A stretch of DNA of 64,000 bases from NCBI GenBank assembly GCA_965224785.1, contig OZ245062.1, positions 2,790,001 through 2,854,000 on the forward strand. The letters are read 5' to 3'. Source of the stretch: JALSNL01 sp036479585 (lineage in GTDB: Bacteria; Bacteroidota; Ignavibacteria; Ignavibacteriales; Melioribacteraceae). The notes beneath the pieces are model-generated. The model was given only the letters and a program-made list of their open reading frames with translations, did no database searches and was not told the DNA's origin. The position numbers and the translations under genes were made by a program. Shown here piece after piece: positions 35,134 through 46,825 of the stretch (position 1 is its first letter; every line of letters starts with the position of its first letter).

Positions 35134-35754
35134 TTAAAACTTTATTCCTACACTTACATCAAATGAATTATTCTTTATTTCAGTTAAAGCATGATTTGCC
35201 TTAAAAGAATTCGATAAATCATAATTATACTTAATCTCAGTTATAAGATTTATCATCGAAAATAATTTAAACTCAACACCTAATAATCCGCTTATGCCGT
35301 AAGCATAGCTCTTAAATATTCTTTCCCATTCAAAAGGCTTATCGTTATTACTCTTAGAATCAATGTTGGTTGTTATTTTAAAGTAATAATCATACCTTGG
35401 ACCAATCGCAAAATAGGGTGTAATGGAAAAGTAATTTAGCTTGTATTTATAATAAACTCCTAATGACATACAATCTATTTCTACGTTTGAATTATCATTT
35501 GAATATTTAAATCCTTTGCTGGAATAATTTAATTCTAAACTTACAAATCCATTTTTCATAACATTGAAATCCTTAAAAATTCCAACATTTATACTACTCC
35601 TCCGATCTGGATGTTCATATGCATATTCTTCAAAATACATATAGGAATTTGAAGATGTGTAACCAAGTTTGAACCCAAAATTTTCAAACGATTGTCCAAA
35701 CATGTGAACGAAACTGACTGTCATAAGAATTACTATGTATTTTATAACATTCAT
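35134..35754 (-). CDS. Outer-membrane beta-barrel protein carried by the cassette, 206 aa
   Basis: ATG at 35752-35754 gives a signal peptide (MNVIKYIVILMTVSFVHMFGQ); the open frame extends upstream only into a CRISPR repeat and is not real. The mature chain resembles small Bacteroidota outer-membrane beta-barrel proteins (FKLGYTSSNSYMYFEEYAY, then LGVYYKYKLNYFSITPYFAIG), ending DVSVGIKF. The function is unknown. It runs opposite to the array and has only 17 nt before the ATG in the cassette, as cassette genes do. Expression would need a promoter in the array flank. Confidence 0.75.
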   Translation of the reverse strand: MNVIKYIVILMTVSFVHMFGQSFENFGFKLGYTSSNSYMYFEEYAYEHPDRRSSINVGIFKDFNVMKNGFVSLELNYSSKGFKYSNDNSNVEIDCMSLGVYYKYKLNYFSITPYFAIGPRYDYYFKITTNIDSKSNNDKPFEWERIFKSYAYGISGLLGVEFKLFSMINLITEIKYNYDLSNSFKANHALTEIKNNSFDVSVGIKF

Positions 35755-35790
35755 TTTTCTCAGCGTTATAACTATGTCATAGCTTGCAAC

Positions 35791-36196
35791 GTTCTTTAAC
35801 ATCATCCAATAAAACAAGGATTGAAACTTTGCCACATGAACGAGGAAGACAATAAAGAGGATCGTTCTTTAACATCATCCAATAAAACAAAGATTGAAAC
35901 TTATACTACCCAAGTTTTGTTACCTACCACATAGCAGATGTTCTTTAACATCATCCAATAAAACAAGGATTGAAACTGGTAAAAGACTTGGGAACAAAAA
36001 ACGTGGTGATGGGGTTCTTTAACATCATCCAATAAAACAAGGATTGAAACATGAGTACCGCAGCTATTGGTATGGTTGGCGGTTTTGTTTTTTAACATCA
36101 TCTAATAAAACAAGGATTGAAACGATTATCAACAAATTGTAACCCAAAATCAACCCTTGTTCTTTAACAACATCCAATAAAACAAAGTTTGAAACA
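35791..36196 (+). CRISPR. CRISPR array, distal part: 6 repeats, 5 complete spacers
   Basis: Repeats start at 35791, 35864, 35940, 36014, 36087 and 36159. The 35791, 35940 and 36014 copies match the leader-side consensus; 35864 has one change (AAAGATTG). The 36087 copy reads GTTTTTTAACATCATCTAAT, and the last (36159-36196) has several changes and one extra A. This gradient marks the leader-distal end. The spacers are 35-39 nt. The half-spacer before 35791 (35773-35790) belongs with 34896-34914. Confidence 0.97.
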
Positions 36197-36219
36197 TTTT
36201 ACTTTTTTAAAAACAAAAA

Positions 36220-36248
36220 ACCCTCAATTAAAAATTAATTGAGGGTTA
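36220..36248 (-). terminator. Intrinsic terminator of the rRNA operon
   Basis: A 13-bp stem: AACCCTCAATTAA (36220-36232) and TTAATTGAGGGTT (36236-36248), loop AAA. On the minus strand it is followed by TTTTTGTTTTT, right after the 5S rRNA. It lies 23 bp from the last CRISPR repeat. Confidence 0.88.
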
Positions 36249-36256
36249 AAATAAAT

Positions 36257-36369
36257 CTGGCAACTACCTACTCTCCCACACTTAAAAATGCAGTACCATC
36301 GGCGTATAAGGTCTTAACTACTCTGTTCGGAATGGAAAGAGGTGTTTCCCCTTAGCTATAATCACCAGA
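36257..36369 (-). rRNA. rrf: 5S ribosomal RNA
   Basis: About 113 nt on the minus strand, starting TTCTGGTGATTATAGC, containing TCCATTCCGAACAGAG and ending GTAGGTAGTTGCCAG. These are the conserved 5S loops, and the ends TTCTGG and CCAGA pair as helix I. It follows 23S at the end of the operon. Confidence 0.95.
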
Positions 36370-36450
36370 AAACTTTTCAATCAAAATAAATGACAAATGA
36401 ATGAGATTACCTATAAATATTTAATACCAACTTTTAACAAATTTAAAGAT

Positions 36451-39450
<3,000 letters not shown>

Positions 39451-39546
39451 AAAAATCTATTAAAAATTGGTATAATTTTAAAAATGTCTTACTTTTTTTT
39501 ACTTTATAGATAACGTAATGATTACTAGAATCATTTACTCATTCAT

Positions 39547-39560
39547 TATGTCAAAGAACA
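39547..39560 (-). promoter_or_regulatory. rRNA boxA antitermination element (spacer copy)
   Basis: TGTTCTTTGACATA on the minus strand between tRNA-Ala and 23S. It is identical to the leader copy at 41467-41480 and close to the E. coli boxA core TGCTCTTTAACA, which recruits NusB-NusE. Confidence 0.8.
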
Positions 39561-39583
39561 ATGCTTACAAAAGTAAGCTTTAG

Positions 39584-39656
39584 TGGAGCTATGCGGGATC
39601 GAACCGCAAACCTCCGCCTTGCAAAGGCGGCGCTCTCCCAATTGAGCTATAGCCCC
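39584..39656 (-). tRNA. tRNA-Ala (anticodon TGC)
   Basis: 73 nt on the minus strand in the 16S-23S spacer. Acceptor GGGGCTA, D-arm GCTCAATTGGGAGAGC, anticodon arm with CTTTGCAAAG (TGC) and T-arm GGTTCGATCC are present. Its place beside tRNA-Ile is the classical bacterial arrangement. Confidence 0.96.
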
Positions 39657-39705
39657 TAAAAGAAATAGGGGTAAGATAAAAAAAAAGCAACACTTCCCAT
39701 AAATG

Positions 39706-39779
<74 letters not shown>

Positions 39780-39863
39780 ATTGTTTTTTACCTTCAATAT
39801 AGAAAGAACTAAAAATAAATGACATAAGTGAGCGACAGTTAAAATTTGTGTAGCGATTACTCT

Positions 39864-41398
<1,535 letters not shown>

Positions 41399-41466
41399 TG
41401 TAAATATAAATATAAAATTGACGTAATCTTAATTTGCTAACACTAAATTTTAATTTAGTCACTCAC

Positions 41467-41480
41467 TATGTCAAAGAACA
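41467..41480 (-). promoter_or_regulatory. rRNA leader boxA antitermination element
   Basis: TGTTCTTTGACATA on the minus strand, about 70 nt upstream of the 16S 5' end and within the transcript predicted from the promoter at 41502-41530. It is identical to the spacer copy at 39547-39560. Confidence 0.8.
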
Positions 41481-41501
41481 TTACTAAAAATTCAGAAAAG
41501 A

Positions 41502-41530
41502 AATCTAGACATTTACACATCTTATGTCAA
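41502..41530 (-). promoter_or_regulatory. rRNA operon promoter (TTGACA-17-TAGATT)
   Basis: On the minus strand, TTGACA (complement of 41525-41530), a 17-bp spacer, then TAGATT (complement of 41502-41507). The start would be near 41495, before boxA. This is a standard sigma70 layout. Confidence 0.75.
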
Positions 41531-41897
41531 GAAATATTTAATAATTCTTGATTTTATTTCACTTCTTTTCTCAAAATTTCAAGACAGTAAAACTAGTATT
41601 ATTTTCTATTCTATGCAAGCTTTTTATTTAATTTATTTTTAATAAATAAACAAATAATATCTTAACCTCTAAAATCCATCTTAATTAAACTATTTGTTAA
41701 AAAATACATTTTATTATAATGATAAAGAAATGAAACTTTCTGCATAACAATAAGTATTACATAAAAACAAGTTGTTAGAGTTAATTAGATACTTTATAAA
41801 TTACTTTCTTTTATCTAATAATTCTTGAATAAAATTAGTTGAAAAGACAAATTCATAGTAATTTATTTTAATTAAATATTATAACACAAAATAAAAT
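41531..41897. other. AT-rich upstream region with no gene
   Basis: About 370 bp between the rRNA promoter and the DUF3108 gene. It is very AT-rich with runs such as TTTATTTAATTTATTTTTAATAAATAAA, which could act as an UP element. I see no ORF, tRNA or clear hairpin. Confidence 0.6.
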
Positions 41898-42683
41898 CTA
41901 CTTATTACGAGAAGTCATTTTTTTTGAAACACCTTCAAATGATGTTAGATCTGCATCGATAGATCCTATAATAACTTTTGTTTTTACTTTTACTGGCATT
42001 TTAACTTCATCATCAGTCAACCATATTATTATGCTTCCTTCACTTTTGAATAAACCACCTTCAACAACCATTGGCTCTATCATAATACAATCAAAAGTTC
42101 CAGCATCAACAGTTATTTTTTCTCTTCCTCTGTAAACTACTTCAAATGGATAGACCTTATCTTTATAAAAATTCTGTAATGGGAAACCGTCACCTATCTT
42201 TAGAGTATCATAATTAAATGTTCTTGCAAGATAAAAGACTGATACAATATCTCCAACATTATCAGGGATATCATAACTTCCTTCACTTGTCTTTGCTTTA
42301 TTTTTTCTATGGTCAAAGAAAGCTGAAAAATCTCTTGAATATTTCCCTTCTCTTATATGTTGTTCAAATCTCCAAGGGAATAATCCTTCTTTGTCTAGGT
42401 AAGTTGCATATCTATCTCTTACTTTAAAGAATGGGTCAAAACTTGAAACTGAGTTTACGTTAAACTTTATGTTGTACGTCTTTCTTCCAGCAATTTTTTT
42501 TATTTTGGGAATCTCCATTATTGCAACTCCAGCTGTTACAAATCCATACTTTACATCAAAGGTTAGTTTTTCTCCAACTTGAAAAGCATTATTCTCAATT
42601 TTTCTGAAAGTCTTTTTTTGCGCAGTTATATTTATTGAAAACATAAATACTATTAGCAAAAAATATATTTGTTTGATTCTCAT
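41898..42683 (-). CDS. DUF3108-domain secreted protein, 261 aa
   Basis: A signal peptide (residues 1-21, ending NITAQ) is followed by a DUF3108 domain: AFQVGEKLTFDVKYGFVTAG, YATYLDKEGLFPWRFEQHIR, DIVSVFYLARTF and GTFDCIMIEPMV, then IIIWLTDDEVKMPVKVKTKV. Family members are periplasmic or outer-membrane-associated, with no established activity. It lies 23 bp downstream of the family 9 glycosyltransferase gene and overlaps no other gene, so it is probably the last gene of that run. Confidence 0.82.
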   Translation of the reverse strand: MRIKQIYFLLIVFMFSINITAQKKTFRKIENNAFQVGEKLTFDVKYGFVTAGVAIMEIPKIKKIAGRKTYNIKFNVNSVSSFDPFFKVRDRYATYLDKEGLFPWRFEQHIREGKYSRDFSAFFDHRKNKAKTSEGSYDIPDNVGDIVSVFYLARTFNYDTLKIGDGFPLQNFYKDKVYPFEVVYRGREKITVDAGTFDCIMIEPMVVEGGLFKSEGSIIIWLTDDEVKMPVKVKTKVIIGSIDADLTSFEGVSKKMTSRNK

Positions 42684-42706
42684 TTTTTCTCCATAACATT
42701 TTACGC

Positions 42707-43741
42707 TTAAACTATATCAACTAATTTATAGATAGCTTTTTTAACATCAAGCATATTTATATTTTTCATACAGTCAAATTCAAGGTATTGTTTCAAATTA
42801 TAATTTTCACATTCTTCCCCTGGAGTAAAAACTATTTTTTTTTCTGTGTAAGGAGCCCATCTTTTTGGAGACATTGCAGGAAGCATTGGATAAAAACCAA
42901 CTACCCCTATTTCCATTGCTGCTGCTATGTGTATTGGCCCTGTTGAGTTTGCAACTAAAATATTACTTAGTGAAATTAAAGAGATTAAATTTTCTATATT
43001 AAATACACCTGCGGCATTAATTACTTTAGGCGACAAAGCTAATTTATCACATATATGTTTTTCTTTTTTACTTCCACTTATAATTATGTTTACTTTACTT
43101 TCTTGTAGTAACAATTCAACTAATTCTATAAGTTTTTGGATTGGCAAATCAATTGCACTGCCAAGGCTACCAGGGTGGATAATTATGTTTGGTTTGGTAA
43201 CGTCCAAATTTTGTTGCTTCAAATATTCTTTTACTTTGATTAAGCTTTCATTTGAATGTTGTAAACCAAACTTAATAGTACTTGGAGATATCGACTCGTC
43301 AATACCAATTGTTTTAAGCATTGAAACATTATGTTCTAGTTCGTGCTTAGTTCCATTTTTTCTATGTTCATAAATCTTTTTATTAAACAAAAAAGAATAC
43401 CATCTATATCCAGTTCCTATTCTATTATGAATGCCTGAGAAAAAAAGTATAAGTGCCATTTTAAATGTTGGCGAAACTATTATGCAAGTATCAAACTGAT
43501 ACTTTTTTATTTTTTTGATATTTGAAATAAATTGTGGTTTATCTCTTTCTTCTTCAAGTATCAATAATTTATTTAACTTGCTGTTATGTTTGAGCAAATC
43601 AAAAGTATATTCTCTAATTAGAAAAGAGACTTTGCTTTTAGGATATCTTTTTTTTATAATCTCAATAAGCGGTAGAGATAGGACTACATCTCCAATTCTA
43701 TCCGTTCTAACTATTAGTATGTTTTTATATTCTTGAGACAT
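42707..43741 (-). CDS. Glycosyltransferase family 9 (heptosyltransferase-like)
   Basis: A 344-residue GT-B enzyme. NILIVRTDRIGDVVLSLPLI at the N-terminus and IIIHPGSLGSAIDLPIQKL, ISGSKKEKHICDKL and ILVANSTGPIHIAAAM in the C-terminal half are the ADP-heptose:LPS heptosyltransferase signature blocks. It probably adds a sugar to the lipopolysaccharide core or another envelope glycan; the donor is unknown. The ATG overlaps the last codons of the broken mpg frame by 17 bp, which suggests coupled transcription. Confidence 0.88.
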   Translation of the reverse strand: MSQEYKNILIVRTDRIGDVVLSLPLIEIIKKRYPKSKVSFLIREYTFDLLKHNSKLNKLLILEEERDKPQFISNIKKIKKYQFDTCIIVSPTFKMALILFFSGIHNRIGTGYRWYSFLFNKKIYEHRKNGTKHELEHNVSMLKTIGIDESISPSTIKFGLQHSNESLIKVKEYLKQQNLDVTKPNIIIHPGSLGSAIDLPIQKLIELVELLLQESKVNIIISGSKKEKHICDKLALSPKVINAAGVFNIENLISLISLSNILVANSTGPIHIAAAMEIGVVGFYPMLPAMSPKRWAPYTEKKIVFTPGEECENYNLKQYLEFDCMKNINMLDVKKAIYKLVDIV

Positions 43742-44339
43742 TCGGATTATCTTTTATATAAAATCGCCAAGGTAACTCGGTTGATTTTTTAATTCCTATT
43801 CTTGTTGTTTGTACAATTTTATTTTTTAGAATTTTAGGAGCATCTAACAAATAGATTTCATCAGATAATAAATTAAGTCCATACTGTTCTTTTGCAATTC
43901 CAAAAGCCTGACAAATTTTTGCAGGTCCGTTTAATAAATTTATTTTTCCTCTTTCTGAAATAATTTTCTTGCCAAATCTATTTTGAGAAAATACTTATGT
44001 TCCATCAACAGCTTCCATTCCTCTTAGCAACACTGCTGTTCCCTCTCCTTCTTTACCAGTTACAATGTTTGCACAAAAGTGTTTCCCATAAGTGAAGTAA
44101 ACATACAAGTAGCCGCCGGCTTCAAACATAATTTTATTTCTTTCTGTCTTTCCATTATAGGTGTGAGCAGCTTCATCAAGCTTGCCATCATAGGCTTCAA
44201 CTTCTACAATTTTGGCTGAGAGTTTTTCACCTATTCTTTTATCATTAAACACAAACATTTTACCAAGTAGATTTTGGGCAACTGTTAGGACATCATCTTT
44301 ATAAAAATCAATTGATAATTTTTGTTGGTTGTTGTTCAT
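43725..44339 (-). pseudogene. mpg: DNA-3-methyladenine glycosylase (Mpg/AAG type) with an internal stop codon
   Basis: The frame starts at ATG 44337-44339 (MNNNQQKLSIDFYKDDVLTV) and is homologous to AAG-type base-excision glycosylases: AQNLLGKMFVF, KIVEVEAYDGKLDEAAHTY, GGYLYVYFTYGKHFCANIVT. After GMEAVDGT a TAA stop (43995-43997) breaks it; the same frame then resumes with FGKKIISERGKINLLNGPAKICQAFGI, the conserved GPAKLCQA block, and runs to TAA at 43725-43727. Only one base needs to change to restore it. It could be a recent nonsense mutation, or a sequencing error. Confidence 0.82.
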
Positions 44340-44472
44340 CAAATATAAAATTATGTTTTTAAAATTAAGTAAAAACATTGTTAAATTACTTTTCAAAATA
44401 GTGAAGAAAATCTAATTATATCATTTTATCTGAGTCTTAGTTTTATCTTCCAAGCTCGATGTTCTTAAAATG

Positions 44473-44542
44473 AGAAATATTTCATTTCCAACTGAGATAT
44501 GAGATTCTCACTTCGTCAAAAAACAGACTCACTGAATGACAT
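44473..44542. repeat. Dispersed repeat in the gap upstream of the S46 peptidase
   Basis: GAGAAATATTTCATTTCC, ACTGAGATATGAGATTCTCACTTCG, ACAGACTCACTGAATGACA. The GAGATTCT..CACTGAATGACA end resembles 55831-55942. No gene lies in the 243-bp gap. Confidence 0.5.
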
Positions 44543-44582
44543 TTTTTTTCTTTGATAATTATAATAAGTAAAGGACATAAGA

Positions 44583-46730
44583 ATGAAAACAAAAAAATAT
44601 TCATCAAAAATTTTACTACTTGTTTTATCATACTTTTTTATTGGAATGACTTTGTTAGCTCCCGAAGAAGGGATGTATCCGTTAAGTGAAATTCATAAAA
44701 TTGATTTGGTAAAAGCCGGATTAAAAATTGATCCGCTTGAAGTTTATAATCCTAATGGTGTTAGCTTAATTGATGCGTTAGTAAAAGTTGGCGGATGTAC
44801 TGGCTCGTTTGTTTCTAATGATGGATTGATTTTAACAAATCATCATTGTGCGTTTGGAGCAATAAATAATGCAAGCACTCCCGAGCATAATTATTTAGAG
44901 AATGGATTTCTTGCTAACACCAAGCTTGATGAAATTCCAGCAACAGGAACAAAGGTGAGAATTACCGAATCTTATGAAGATGTTTCGGATCAAATTTTGG
45001 ATGCTGTAAAAGATATTGATGATTTGAATGTGCGAGCAACAATGATAAAATATAAAATGGCAGAAATTGGAGAAGCAGCAGATGACAAAAATAACTCAAT
45101 AATTGGTGAAGTTTCTGAAATGTTCAAAGGCAAAACTTACGTTCTCTTTAGATATAGAATGATTAAAGATGTGCGTATTGTTTACGCTCCGCCAAGAGCT
45201 ATTGGAGAGTTTGGTGGTGAGACTGACAATTGGGTTTGGCCAAGGCATACTGGGGACTTTACGTTTATGCGAGCTTACGTAGCGCCCGATGGAAGTGCCA
45301 AAGAGTTTGATGCAGATAATATACCTTACACACCAAAAAGATTTTTAAAAGTAAATCCTAAAGGTGTTAAGGAAGGAGATTTTACTTTTATACTTGGTTA
45401 TCCGGCTCGGACTTACAGACATAATCCGTCTTACTTTTTGGAGTATCAAGAAAATATTCAGCTTCCGTATATTTCTAAAACTTATGAGTGGATGATTAGA
45501 AAATTAGAATCTATTTCTAAAGATGATACTGAGCTTCAGTTAAAGTTTGCAACTCCCATAAAGCGTCTTGCAAACAGAATGAAAAATTACAAAGGAAAAT
45601 TAAAAGGATTAAAGAAAATAAATTTAGTTGAACAAAAACAACAAGAAGAAAAAGAACTTCAAATTTTTATTGATGCAAACCCTGAGTTAAAAAATAAATA
45701 TGGAACATTAATTAATGATTATGAAAATCTTTATGACGAGCTAAATGGTTACGCAGATTCATACTTGTGGTTTAGAACTTTCAATAGGTTTTCTAACGGA
45801 CAAAGAATTGCAAATTTAATTTTAGAATATTGTGATGAAGTGCAAAAACCGGATAGCGAAAGAGCAAGTAAATTCGAAGAAGATAAAATTGAAAAAACTA
45901 AAAATCTTTTTTTAGAATATTTGAGAAGTTATAATTATGAGTTTGAAACTGCTCTTAGAAAGAAAATGTTTTCTGATGCTAAAAAGTTTAAAGGTAATTC
46001 TAAAATAACCTCGTTAACAAACGCTAATAATATCAAGCCTATCTCTGCTTTTACAAAATCGCAAATGGAAAGTTCTTCTATTTTCACTTTAGAAAATATT
46101 GATGAATTACTTTTAAACTGTCCCGAAGATTTAGATGACCCAATTATTACTTTTGCAAAAAAGTTACACGTTGAATACGATATTCTAAAAATTGAGTATG
46201 ATAGAATCAATAGTGGTATAACAGAACTTTCTGCTAAACTTTATGAAGTTAAAAAACTCTGGAAGAAATCTGATTTTATTCCAGATGCAAATAGAACACT
46301 CCGCTTGACTTATTGTTACATTAAAGGTTACTCTCCGGCAGATGCAATTCACCATTCCCCAATAACCACGCTTGATGGAGTGATTGACAAAAGTTTGCTC
46401 GGCGGCGAATATGCAATTCCGGATAAGTTAAAAACACTTTATGCTAACAAAGATTTTGGTCAGTTTTATAATGAAGAACTTGGAAGTGTACCCGTTGGAA
46501 TTTTATATAATATGGATACAACCGGCGGAAACTCCGGCAGTCCTATTATGAATGCTTACGGAGAAATGATTGGAATAAATTTTGACCGAGCTTACGAAGC
46601 AACCATAAATGATTTTGCTTGGAATGAAAGTTACAGTCGCTCAATTGGTGTTGACATACGTTATGTTCTATGGATAACTCAAAAGTTTGGTGGAGCAGAT
46701 TATTTGTTGGCGGAGATGGGAGTTGAGTAG
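44583..46730 (+). CDS. S46-family dipeptidyl-peptidase (DPP7/DPP11-like), 715 aa
   Basis: A signal peptide (about residues 1-25) is followed by a full-length S46 serine exopeptidase of the periplasm. The His is in GLILTNHHCAFGAI (about residue 87), the Asp in WPRHTGDFTF (about residue 225) and the Ser in DTTGGNSGSPIMN (about residue 651). The C-terminal GINFDRAYEATINDF has Arg after NFD, where DPP11-type enzymes (acidic P1) carry Arg and DPP7-type enzymes (hydrophobic P1) carry Gly, so Asp/Glu specificity is suggested. This is inference from memory of the family. It stands alone. Confidence 0.9.
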   Translation: MKTKKYSSKILLLVLSYFFIGMTLLAPEEGMYPLSEIHKIDLVKAGLKIDPLEVYNPNGVSLIDALVKVGGCTGSFVSNDGLILTNHHCAFGAINNASTPEHNYLENGFLANTKLDEIPATGTKVRITESYEDVSDQILDAVKDIDDLNVRATMIKYKMAEIGEAADDKNNSIIGEVSEMFKGKTYVLFRYRMIKDVRIVYAPPRAIGEFGGETDNWVWPRHTGDFTFMRAYVAPDGSAKEFDADNIPYTPKRFLKVNPKGVKEGDFTFILGYPARTYRHNPSYFLEYQENIQLPYISKTYEWMIRKLESISKDDTELQLKFATPIKRLANRMKNYKGKLKGLKKINLVEQKQQEEKELQIFIDANPELKNKYGTLINDYENLYDELNGYADSYLWFRTFNRFSNGQRIANLILEYCDEVQKPDSERASKFEEDKIEKTKNLFLEYLRSYNYEFETALRKKMFSDAKKFKGNSKITSLTNANNIKPISAFTKSQMESSSIFTLENIDELLLNCPEDLDDPIITFAKKLHVEYDILKIEYDRINSGITELSAKLYEVKKLWKKSDFIPDANRTLRLTYCYIKGYSPADAIHHSPITTLDGVIDKSLLGGEYAIPDKLKTLYANKDFGQFYNEELGSVPVGILYNMDTTGGNSGSPIMNAYGEMIGINFDRAYEATINDFAWNESYSRSIGVDIRYVLWITQKFGGADYLLAEMGVE

Positions 46731-46760
46731 ATTCCATCTACAAAAATAGTATTTAAAACA

Positions 46761-46808
46761 TTGATTATTAAAGCTGGATTCCATATTTTTGGACGTTATT
46801 TGTCCAAA
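46761..46808 (+). promoter_or_regulatory. R-M promoter with inverted-repeat operator
   Basis: TTGATT (46761-46766), 17 bp, TATTTT (46784-46789). The perfect inverted repeat TTTGGAC-N7-GTCCAAA (46788-46808) overlaps the end of the -10 and the predicted start, 18 bp before the methyltransferase ATG. It is well placed for autorepression by the HTH domain of the product. Confidence 0.6.
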
Positions 46809-46825
46809 CATAATAAAAGGAATTT

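Larger units (their letters stand above)
34914..35771 (-). mobile_element. Integron-type gene cassette inserted in a CRISPR spacer
   Basis: Read on the minus strand the segment begins TTATAACGC, has a 17-nt leader, one gene (35754-35134), then an attC-like site beginning 3 nt beyond the stop codon. Both junctions carry the core ATAAC on the plus strand (34910-34914 and 35768-35772), i.e. GTTAT on the minus strand. Removing 34915-35772 joins 19 nt to 18 nt and gives a 37-nt spacer, the array's own spacer length. This is the architecture of a gene cassette. No integron integrase is in the window. The 5-nt core could also be a transposon target duplication, but no transposase is inside. Confidence 0.75.

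Noticed and set aside
34722..36101. Open frames containing repeated FQSLFYWMMLKN segments
   Set aside because: These are translations of the CRISPR repeat (its complement) and spacers; only the part from 35754 to 35134 is a real gene.
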